Position numbers and translations under genes: made by a program. The notes beneath the pieces were generated by a model that searched no databases, was not told the DNA's origin, and saw nothing but the letters and a program-made list of their open reading frames with translations. A DNA stretch of 64,000 nt from Ipomoea triloba (taxonomy: Eukaryota > Streptophyta > Magnoliopsida > Solanales > Convolvulaceae). This document shows, in pieces, positions 24,248 to 33,276 of this stretch. How positions within the stretch are numbered: position 1 is the stretch's first letter; each line of letters starts with the position of its first letter. The stretch is taken from positions 31,336,690 through 31,400,689 of the forward strand of contig NC_044918.1 in assembly GCF_003576645.1 (NCBI RefSeq). Direction: 5' to 3'.

Positions 24248-27200
24248 ATGTCAAGCATGGCTAGTACTAGTGAACAAGGTAGTATTATTGCCCAAATGGA
24301 GAAAATGATGACCATGATGAAAGATCTTAGTGATAGGCTACAAAACATAGAAAATCAAAGAGTGAGAGTTGAAAATGAGGGAGTACAAAATCATGAGGGA
24401 GGAAACCAAGAAGAGAGGAGGGGTAGAGAAATAACAAGATATAATAGTTTACCTCGCATGCTCCCTAGAAGATTTGTGGAAGAAAGGGTAGATAATAATC
24501 TTAACTCTTTAAGAATGGAAATGCCTACTTTTAATGGGGATGATGAACCCGAAGTTTTCTTAAATTGGGTAGATGAAGTGGAGGATATTTTTGGGCTTCA
24601 TAACTTTGGGGAAGAAAAGAAGTTTAAAACAGCCATAGCATCCCTAAAAGATTTTGCTAAATTGTGGTGGAAACAACTTAGTCGTAGGCGTCTAGAAGAC
24701 CAAGATGAACCTATAGAGACATGGGGAGAGCTTAAGAGGGAGATGAGAAGGAAGTTTGTGCCTAGTAATTTTTATCGTGATATGCGCAGAAAATTACAAG
24801 AACTCAAACAAGGCAGCAAGTCCGTTCCTGAGTTCTACAAGGAGATGGAGAGATTGAAGGCACGAGCAAATATCCAGGAGGATGACGAGACCATCATAGC
24901 CCGTATCCTTGAAGGATTCAACCGTGATATTCGAAGAGAACTCCGCAACCAAGAATTTGACGACGTGGACAAATTGGTTCGAGTTGCTTCGAAGGTAGAA
25001 GATGAGCTGAGATCTGAAAGGGGAAGCAAACCATCTGTGTCTTCTCAATGGGATCAACCAAGGGGGGCTACTAACAACTCCTATCAGTCAAGGACACAAA
25101 AGGAGTACTCTCGACCATCCCACACCCAGGAGGAGAAGAAAAATAACCAAAGGGAGAAAGAGAAGTTCCAAGAGGGCTCAAAGCAAAAGGTTAGTACTGT
25201 GACATGTTACAGGTGTCAAGGCCGAGGACATTATGCTCGAGAATGCCCCAACACCAAAAAAATTCTCACCACCGGCAAAGATGAGCGAGAATACATGTCC
25301 GCAAATGAATCTGATGACGAAGAGTTGGAGCCTATCGGAGAAAGACAAAAAGATGACCATTCTGAAGAAGAAGTGCAAGAAGATGATGCTCTACATTTCA
25401 ACTGCGTTGTCCACAAAGCCTTGAGCACTCTAGTTGTCCTAGATCAAGAAGAACAACGAGAGAACATCTTCTATGGAAAATGCAAGATTCCCGGTGCTAC
25501 ATGCAGTTTCATCATTGATAGGGGGAGTTGTACCAATGTGATCAGCGAGGATGTAGTTAATGCAATGAAAATACCAACAATCCAACATCCTCAACCCTAT
25601 AAGCTACAATGGCTTAATGATGATGGTGAACTCAAGGTACACAAACAAGCCCTCATTTCTATTTCTATTGGAAAATATCAAGATGATGTGTTATGTGATG
25701 TCATCCCAATGCATGCTTGTCACATCTTGCTTGGTCGGCCATGGCAATATGACCGAGACACCTTACACCATGGTAAGACAAACAAGTACACCATTCATAA
25801 AGGAGGTAAGAAGTATACTTTGACTCCACTAGCACCAAAAGAAGTGTACAACCTACAAGTGCAATCAAAAAAATTGAGAGAAGAACTTGCCCAAAAGGCA
25901 AAAGAGGCCATGAAGGAAACCACTAGTGGAAAACAAAATATCATAGCTCATGAGAAGAAGCAAAGAAAGGAAGGGATGAAGAAGGACACTACGCAATCCT
26001 CTCATAATTTGCTCATGACAAAGGGAGAAGTGGAGCAAGCCTTAAGAAGGGGAGAGGGAGTTTTCTTACTTTACCCGATTGATTTTTGTTTAAATGTTAT
26101 TAAAAGTGAAATTATCCCTTCTGATGTTTCTACTTTGCTTTCTGAATTTGCAGATGTCTTTCCTGAAGAGTTACCAAAGGGGTTACCTCCAATTCGTGGG
26201 ATTGAGCATCAAATTGATCTCATACCTGGAGCAAGTTTGCCTAATAGACCGGCATATCGCACTAATCCTGACGAGGCCAAGGAGATTCAACGACAAGTTG
26301 ATGAGTTGTTACAAGCTGGATTCATCCAAGAAAGCCTCAGTCCATGTGCTGTACCCGTACTACTTGTACCAAAGAAAGATGGCACGTGGCGGATGTGTGT
26401 TGATTGTCGCGCCATCAATAACATCACGGTAAAGTATCGCTATCCTATTCCTAGGTTAGATGATATGCTTGATGAATTGCATGGGGCTGAAATTTTCAGT
26501 AAAATAGATCTAAGAAGAGGTTATCATCAAATTAGAATGCAAAAGGGAGATGAATGGAAAACTGCCTTCAAGACTAAAAATGGTCTCTATGAATGGTTAG
26601 TTATGCCGTTTGGATTAACAAATGCCCCTAGCACCTTCATGAGATTGATGAACCATGTTCTTAGGAATTTTATTGGAAAATTTGTTGTTGTGTATTTTGA
26701 TGATATTCTCATTTACAGCAAAGACCCTCAAAAGCATATAATACATCTTAAAGAAGTCTTTCTTGTTTTAAGAAGAGAACAATTGTATGCTAACCTTGAG
26801 AAATGCTATTTTGGTGTGGAAAGTGTTGTTTTTCTTGGTTTTATAGTAAGTTCTAAAGGCATTGAAGTAGATGAGACCAAGATACAAGCAATTCGAGATT
26901 GGCCAACACCAAAAACAGCAACTGAAGTCCGTAGTTTCCATGGTCTTGCCAGTTTCTATCGGAGATTTGTCAAGGACTTCAGTACAATTGCAGCCCCATT
27001 GAATGAACTTGTGAAAAAAGATGTTAAATTTGAATGGGGCCCTAAACAAGAACAAGCCTTTCAAACCCTCAAGGAAAAATTGTGTTCTGCTCAGGTACTT
27101 TCGTTACCAAACTTTGATAAAACTTTTGAGATTGAGTGTGATGCATCTGGGATAGGTATTGGAGCTGTTCTTATGCAAGAAGGACATCCTATTGCCTACT

Positions 27201-28018
27201 TTAGTGAGAAATTAAGTGGTCCTGCACTTAATTACTCTACATATGATAAGGAGTTATATGCACTTGTAAGAACTCTTGAGACTTGGGAGCATTACCTATG
27301 GTTTAAAGAGTTTGTCATACACTCCGATCATGAGGCACTCAAACACCTTAGGGGGCAAGGTAAGTTAAGCAAGAGACATGCGAAATGGCTTGAGTTTATT
27401 GAAGCATTTCCGTATGTTATCAAGTATAAACAAGGTAAGGAAAACCGAGTGGCTGATGCTTTATCTCGAAGGTATGCTCTACTTTCATCATTACAAGCCA
27501 AATTACTTGGTTTTGAATTTCTCAAAGAATTGTATAGTAATGATGTTGATTTTGCAGAAAAATATAAGGCATGTTCTACAACTCCAATTGGCAAATATTA
27601 TCTACTTGATGGATATTTGTTCAAAGAAAATAGATTGTGTGTGCCAAATTGTTCTTTAAGAGAAATGTTTATTAAGGAAGCCCATAGTGGTGGATTAATG
27701 GGACACTTCGGTGTGACTAAAACTTATGAAGTCCTACATGGACACTTCTTTTGGCCCAAGTTAAGAAGGGATGTGGAATTGTTTGTTAGCAAATGTGTTA
27801 CTTGCAAACAAGCTAAATCACGATCTCTCCCACAAGGGTTATACACACCATTAATTGTTCCTAAGGAACCCTGGACTGATTTATCTATGGATTTTATAGT
27901 AGGGTTACCTAGAAGTAGAAGGGGCCATGACTCAATCTATGTTGTTGTTGATCGATTTAGTAAAATGGCTCATTTTATTGGTTGTCACAAAACTAATGAT
28001 GCCTCTCATATTGCGTAG
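24248..28018 (+). pseudogene. Gypsy gag-pol polyprotein, gag to mid-integrase
   Basis: The chosen start is MSSMAST, after the leader. Gag capsid region about residues 80-260 with '[12 protein letters not shown]' and 'WWKQL'. Zinc knuckle C-X2-C-X4-H-X4-C at 320-333 ('[14 protein letters not shown]'). Protease at about 415-500, with the active site D424-R425-G426 where D-S/T-G is expected. Reverse transcriptase at about 620-800 with YFDD at 816-819. RNase H begins near D965 ('CDASG'). Integrase zinc-binding part has H1146 and the C-X2-C at 1183. The first catalytic Asp is near 1215 ('MDFIVGLP'). The frame stops at TAG 28016-28018, where a short deletion joins 'DASHIA' to the frame of 'VVRLHG'. 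Gag and pol share one frame. Confidence 0.93.
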
Positions 28019-28260
28019 TGCGTTTACATGGGATTCCACGCACCATTGTGTCCGATCGAGATGCCAAGTTTCTAAGTCATTTTTGGCGAATACTTTGGGG
28101 AAAGCTTGGTACAAAACTTTTGTACTCTACTGCTTGTCATCCACAAACAGATGGCCAAACCGAAGTTGTGAATAGAACTCTAACACAACTTCTAAGGGTA
28201 GTCATTAGAAAAAACCTCAAGTCTTGGGAAAAGCTTACCATATGTGGAGTTTGCTTATAA
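28015..28260 (+). pseudogene. Integrase core, frameshifted segment
   Basis: Continuation of the integrase in another frame: '[16 protein letters not shown]' with the second catalytic Asp, then '[18 protein letters not shown]' with the Glu of the D,D-E triad. The upstream break loses about 20 bases between the first and second Asp regions. A second single-base-type shift near 28225-28245 ('SWEKLT' against 'LPYVEFAYN') returns to the original frame. The integrase as drawn cannot be translated as one chain. Confidence 0.9.
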
Positions 28261-28969
28261 CCGAGCTATACATTCCACTACAAATATGTCACCATTTGAG
28301 GTTGCTTATGGTTTTAATCCATTAACCCCCTTAGATTTGATTCCCTTACATGTGAATGATAAGGAATGTGCGGATGCTGCTAAGAAAGCTCAAGGGATTC
28401 GTGAATTTCATTCCAAGGTTCGAGCTCAAATTGAAAAGAAAAATGAGCAATACGCTCAAAAGGCCAACAAGGGACGCAAGGCAATAATTTTTAAACCCGG
28501 AGATTGGGTTTGGATCCACTACAACAAAAACAGATTTCCAAACCAACGCAAGTCCAAGTTGATGCCTCGAGGAGATGGACCTTTCCAAGTGCTTGAAAGA
28601 ATCAATGACAATGCATACAAATTAGATCTTCGAGGTGAGCATAGTGTTTCTTCTACATTTAATGTTGCTGATTTAGCTCCTTTTGAATTTTCAGATTCGG
28701 GGACGAATCTTTTTCAAGAAGGGGAGGATGATGAGACCGGAATGCAACAAATAAATGATCCATTAAAAGTCTCGAGTGGCCCGGTAACAAGATCTAAGTC
28801 AAGGAAGATTCAAGAGGCTTTTAACACTTTTGTGCAAACAGATTGGAGTCCAACATCTTTTTGTGAAGAAGAAGATCAATCTGGAAAAATAATTCTATTC
28901 AATTGTCTTCACATAAAAACTTTTGAAGACAATTCAGACTTCAGTATCAGATCAAATTTCCTGGTGTGA
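28245..28969 (+). pseudogene. Integrase C-terminus, reading into the 3' LTR
   Basis: Original frame restored: '[20 protein letters not shown]' ends the catalytic core, then a GPF/GPY-type module ('GDGPFQVLERINDNAYKLDL') and an acidic tail 'LFQEGEDDE'. The frame crosses the polypurine tract and the LTR boundary at 28729 and runs about 80 codons into U3, with 'GPVTRSKSRKIQEAFN'. The same LTR-encoded frame is at 22289-22636 in the 5' LTR. No chromodomain is seen. Confidence 0.9.
28716..28728 (+). promoter_or_regulatory. Polypurine tract
   Basis: AAGAAGGGGAGGA lies immediately before the 3' LTR TGATGAGACC. It is the expected plus-strand primer. Confidence 0.88.
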
Positions 28970-29688
28970 AATTATTTGCAAGGTGTATTTTTTTTTTGGT
29001 GGGAAACTACTTTGCAAGAATTGTATTTTTTATTTTTGGGTGGAAATTACTTTTGCAAAATGTTGTATTTTTAATTTTGGGTGGGAAATTATTTTGTATT
29101 TTAATTTTGGGTGGGGAATTATTTTGTATTTTTAATTTTGGGTGGGAATTACTTTTACAAAGTTGTAATTTTTTATTTTGGGTGGGATTAGTGACCTAGA
29201 ATATTTAATACCTTATTTTCCCCTATAAATACCCCATAAACCCAATGGTTTGAGACACACCTTGTAAGAATTCAATTTGAGTGAAATTTCTCTCTTTTCT
29301 TTGCATGAGAAGTGCATTGAAGTTTAGGTTGTTTGTGAGAAGCATTCAATCTTGGTAGGCTAGTGAGAAGCTAGTTTATCCCTTTATCTTGTTCTTTATA
29401 TTCACACACATATCCAAAAACCCAAAAAGAATACTATTACTCATATTATATAGCTAATTTTATTTTTGTATCTTAATTCTAGTGCTAGATTCCTAATACT
29501 CTAATTCTTAGCCTTGCTTAATAATCTAAGGGTTGAGAGTATTATTTGTTAGTTTGGTGAGGCATTTGTAGAGTTGGGATCTCAAAATCCAAGAGTCTAC
29601 AAGGTAAGATCCTCTTTTGGACACGAAAGGTTCTTGAGTGATTCCTTGAGTGTGCACTTATTGCGGGAAGCAATCCGTGTACGCATCA
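28729..29688 (+). repeat. 3' LTR of nested gypsy element (960 bp)
   Basis: Matches the 5' LTR. By eye the only differences are one T fewer in the T-run near 28990 and one T fewer in 'ttgcttaataatc' near 29516. It ends GTACGCATCA before the GTTGC duplication. Confidence 0.96.
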
Positions 29689-29693
29689 GTTGC
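29689..29693. repeat. Target site duplication GTTGC, right copy
   Basis: Right-hand copy of the 5-bp duplication flanking the nested element. The host LTR resumes here with 'aacccagtttttgctgcc'. Confidence 0.95.
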
Positions 29694-29710
29694 AACCCAG
29701 TTTTTGCTGC

Positions 29711-29965
29711 CCGAAGTTGGCAGATCCGGATGGACGCGGCCGTGGACGCGCGTCCACTGCGCGTCCATCGGCGTCCAACGTTTCGGCGTCACGGCCGAAA
29801 GGCCGGACGCGACCACGGACGAGCGTCCGCTGCGCGTCCGTGGGTGCCCGAAGTTACGGCGTCACGGCCGAAAGGCCGGACGCAACCACGGACGCCCTTC
29901 CGCTGCGCGTCCATGGGTGCCGAGAATTTCGGCGTCACTGCCGAATGAGCGGACGCGGCCCGGAC
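29711..29965 (+). repeat. GC-rich, CpG-dense 73-bp repeats in the LTR
   Basis: 'cggcgtcac' recurs at 29784, 29857 and 29930, a 73-bp period. Units contain 'gcgcgtcc' and its complement 'ggacgcg', so the block is rich in short inverted repeats. It stands out in an otherwise AT-rich LTR. The other LTR has the same block at about 34419-34672. Confidence 0.85.
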
Positions 29966-30345
29966 GCACGCGTCCGCCGTGCGTCCGACGCTGCGGACAT
30001 CCGCGAGTCTGCGCGACGCGGATCCGTTTTCGACCGAACTTTCTTCCAATGTTTTTGCTCCTGAGTGTTATGATGTTTGGAAGGCCTATGGGCAACCGAG
30101 TCAATTTTTGAAAGTTCAAATATTATTGTGTAAACTTATGTTCATCAATTTGGAGAAAAACCGTGTTTTTAAGAAACAAGTGTGTCCCTTATCACTTGGG
30201 AATTTATGGTGAAAAGTCATTGGCAAACATGAGTATTTTGGAAACATTTTTGGATAAGAATAATTGTTTTGAGGCATCATGTGTAAAATACTAATTAAAC
30301 TCAAGGAAAGGATGAATGTTTTGAAAACCTTAGTTTCTGGATAAT

Positions 30346-30745
30346 GTTATTGAGATGTCTGACTTCGCGGGAGGCTTGTGAGCCGTGGCCCCGAAGTTAT
30401 TGAGACGTTTGACCTCGCGGGAGGCTTGTGAGCCGTGGCCCCGAAGTTATTGAGATGTTTGACTTCACGGGAGGCTTGTGAGCCGTGGCCCGGAAGTTAT
30501 TGAGATGTTTGACTTCGCGGGAGGCTTGTGAGCCGGGGCCCCGAAGTTATTGAGATGATTGACTTCGCGGGAGGCTTGTGAGCCGGGGCCCCGAAGTTAT
30601 TGAGATGATTGACTTCGCGGGAGGCTTGTGAGCCGGGGCCCCGAAGTTATTGAGATGATTGACTTCGCGGGAGGCTTGTGAGCCGGGGCCCGGAAGTTGT
30701 TGAAATGTTTGACCTGCGGGAGGCATGAGTGCCGCGGCCCGAGGT
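30346..30745 (+). repeat. 50-bp minisatellite in the 5' LTR, about 8 copies
   Basis: Units start 'gttattgagatg' at 30346, 30396, 30446, 30496, 30546, 30596, 30646 and, degenerate, 30696. Each has 'gcgggaggcttgtgagccg'. The period is 50 bp and units differ by point changes, so this looks like real tandem repetition, unlike the 42-bp sites. Confidence 0.92.
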
Positions 30746-31352
30746 TCTTGAAAATATTCCGAGATTACCATACACTTATCCAGGGGGAAACTAAGTAAAT
30801 TTTACTAACTATGAAAACATAGTTACTCCGTAACTATGTCGAAGAATAAAATGTCACGAGTCTTGGACAGTAAAGTGTGTGTGTTGTGAACTCTCCATTT
30901 TGAGTTAAATGATGGAAATTCTCGGAAATGAAAGTATTATATGCTAATGTCACTCATATACTCTACTATACTTTCTTTTGTCGATAATCTGGTTGCAGTT
31001 AGATTTTCAACTTTTGGGTAAAGCTACAGTTTTCTGAGAACTATGTTTTTTCGAAACCTTTGTTTACTTTTGAGTGACAATGGATTTCTTTACTTTGCCG
31101 TCGCGCTAACTACACTTCGATGTGTTTACAGATGTTGTTTAGTGTGGGCTCCTGAAGCCCGATGAGCTCTGAATAGGATGGAAGTCGAGGTTGAGGACTA
31201 CTCTATCCTAGAATAGACACCCTGGAAGAATTATTTCCATGTGTACATATTCGGATGTTGATATGGTTCTTTGAGGTTGTAAGTTTAGCCTTAACGTTTG
31301 GGTATAGGAGAGATACCTAAGCGTGGCGGTAACACCCAGTTTTCTGCTGGTT

Positions 31353-31571
31353 AGATGCTTCCGCAATGTATTGTATTATTAGGGATTTTGTGTTAGATGC
31401 TTCCGCAATGTATTGTATTATTAGGGATTTTGTATTAGATGCTTCCGCAATGTATTGTATTATTAGGGATTTTGTAATAAATCCTTCCGCAATGTATTGT
31501 ATTATTAGGGATTTTGTAATAAATCCATCCGCAATGTATTGTATTATTAGGGATTTTGTAATAAATCCATG
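31353..31571 (+). repeat. 42-bp duplication, five copies, in the 5' LTR (probable assembly scar)
   Basis: 'ccgcaatgtattgtattatt' begins at 31361, 31403, 31445, 31487 and 31529. The 3' LTR has one copy, near 36067. Junctions creep rightward: after 'ttttgtg', 'ttttgta', 'aataaatc', 'aataaatcca'. It opens a spurious repetitive 84-codon frame at 31366-31620. Confidence 0.85.
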
Positions 31572-31593
31572 TTTTGAAAATTGGGGTGTTACA

Positions 31594-33276
31594 AATTGGT
31601 ATCAGAGCTTAAGGTTATAAGATCTTGGAGATAGATCAGAGCTTAGGTTGTGAGATCTTTGTTATGAGCTCAAGGCTATAAGGTATTGGAAATAAAGTTT
31701 GGTACGCTCTGTTACAAGTGGTATCAGAACAATTCAGAGGTTAGATTGGAGCCTAGGCTGTGAAATCTTTGTAAGATGTGACATCTTTGTTATAAGCTTA
31801 GGATTTGAGATCATTGTTATCGATAATAGAGTTTGGTACGCTCTGTTACGAGTGAGCTTAAGGTTATAAGATCTTGGAATCAAAGCTTAAGGTTATAAGC
31901 TCTGTTACAAAGTCTATCCAAAATGTATTTTACCCCAAATCAAAATATTTAATATGTGCTTATGTGATATTATGTTTAAATGATTTTTGTGAAAATGTGA
32001 GTATATGTCTTATGAAATTATTTGATGTGAATACATATTGTTTGTTCTTGTGTTTGTTAGTGAAATTATTAGATTTATAGAGATTATGATAAGTAATGAA
32101 ATTATGATGTTGAAGAGATTTGGTGATGAAATTATTGGCTGGATTATGAAAAGGAAAATATTAGTAGACCTAAGATATGACATTGAATAAGTAGTTTTGA
32201 GTTATAGATGCAAGATATGATATTTTGTTATATATTTTGTCCCGAAGGGTGGTGATACTTGGAGGTTTTGAACTATCATTTATGACTTATTATTATGATT
32301 ATGATTATGATGAGGAGAGTTGAGATCTCTCTATTTGGTTTTGGCCACCGGTCCGTGGATTCGTCCGGTTGGTTTGGTATTGGTTTGGAAGTTGACACTT
32401 TCCATTTGGATCCATTCCCCCTTGATATTTTATATAATACCTATTTTTGGGTATATGAAAAGTTTAATCAGTTATTTGAAGAATTATCTTTGGTGGTCAT
32501 TGTGAGAGTTTGGTACTCTCTATTTGGTGGTTATTTTGAGAGATTGAGATTATCTCTTTGGTATTTATTTTGAGATAATGGAATTATCTTTTGGATGTTT
32601 ATTTTGAGATAATGGGACTATCCTTTTGGATGTTTTGAGATATTGGAATTATATATTTGATAATTATTTTGAGACACTGGAGTTATTCCTTTGGTATTTA
32701 TTTTGAGAGTTGGAAATCTCTCTATTGGTGAATAAGTTTTGGTTTAAAGGAATTTTGAGTAGTGATGATATTATGATATATATGGAGGAAATTGTTATAT
32801 GGAAAAGTTAAGATAAAGATATTATTATGATATGTATTGAGGAAATTGTTATAAGGAAATATTGATATAAAGATTGTATATGGTGGATCTTGAGGGAATA
32901 GTTGATTATGAAATAGGCAATGACCTTATGTCCTGGAAATTTTATAGATATTTTTGGTATGCATTTTTATACATATTGGAATGTGTATGATTTCCTCAAG
33001 ATATACTTCTAATGGATTAAAGGTGATTTATATTGAGGAGATTAAAAATGCCATGTTAAGGGGTTGAAATTTATTATGTGGAAATTTATATGCTCCAAAG
33101 TGATATCAAAAACTATTCGAACCTTGGGAAGCTTAGGCTATGAGATGTTGGAAATAAGAAAGTATTAGAGCCTAAGTTGATAATTTTGGAGATAAGAATT
33201 AAGTAATGATCTACTTTGAATCCATGAATAACAAGAAGGAAGTTTCGGGGACGAAACTATCTTAAGGGGGGAAGAC
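31594..33276 (+). other. Internal region of the large element, non-coding
   Basis: 1683 bp, AT-rich. It starts with the primer site TGGTATCAGAGC at 31597-31608 and repeats of 'aaggttataagatcttgga' and 'ggtatcagaac' to about 31900. A segment at about 32300-32730 is built of imperfect copies of 'ttttgagataatggaattat'. The longest frames (about 60-90 codons) show no recognisable domain. It ends with 'ggggacgaaac' and the purine tract. Confidence 0.85.
33264..33276 (+). promoter_or_regulatory. Polypurine tract of large element
   Basis: AAGGGGGGAAGAC directly precedes the 3' LTR start TGTAACCCC. Confidence 0.82.

Larger units (their letters stand above)
22396..29688 (+). mobile_element. Complete Ty3/gypsy retrotransposon nested in the LTR
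   Basis: LTR 22396-23357, primer site 23361-23373, gag-pol 24248 onward, polypurine tract 28716-28728, LTR 28729-29688, flanked by GTTGC. The domain order is gag, zinc knuckle, protease, RT, RNase H, integrase, the Metaviridae order. No chromodomain is recognisable. The LTRs differ, as far as I compared them by eye, only by two single-base indels in homopolymers, so the insertion is recent. The coding region is nevertheless broken in the integrase. Confidence 0.96.
29694..31593 (+). repeat. 5' LTR of large element, right part
   Basis: Resumes the interrupted LTR and ends GGGGTGTTACA. It contains a GC-rich 73-bp repeat block, a 50-bp minisatellite and a 42-bp duplication, described separately. 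Short frames in the GC-rich part (29574-30119) are repeat artefacts and not genes. Confidence 0.92.

Noticed and set aside
29574..30119. Arginine-rich frames of 85-153 codons on both strands in the GC-rich block.
   Set aside because: They come from the CpG-dense 73-bp repeats in an LTR, open in several frames and on both strands at once, with no domain.
31366..31620. Repetitive 84-codon protein with five 14-residue units.
   Set aside because: It is the 42-bp duplication; the matching place in the other LTR has one unit.
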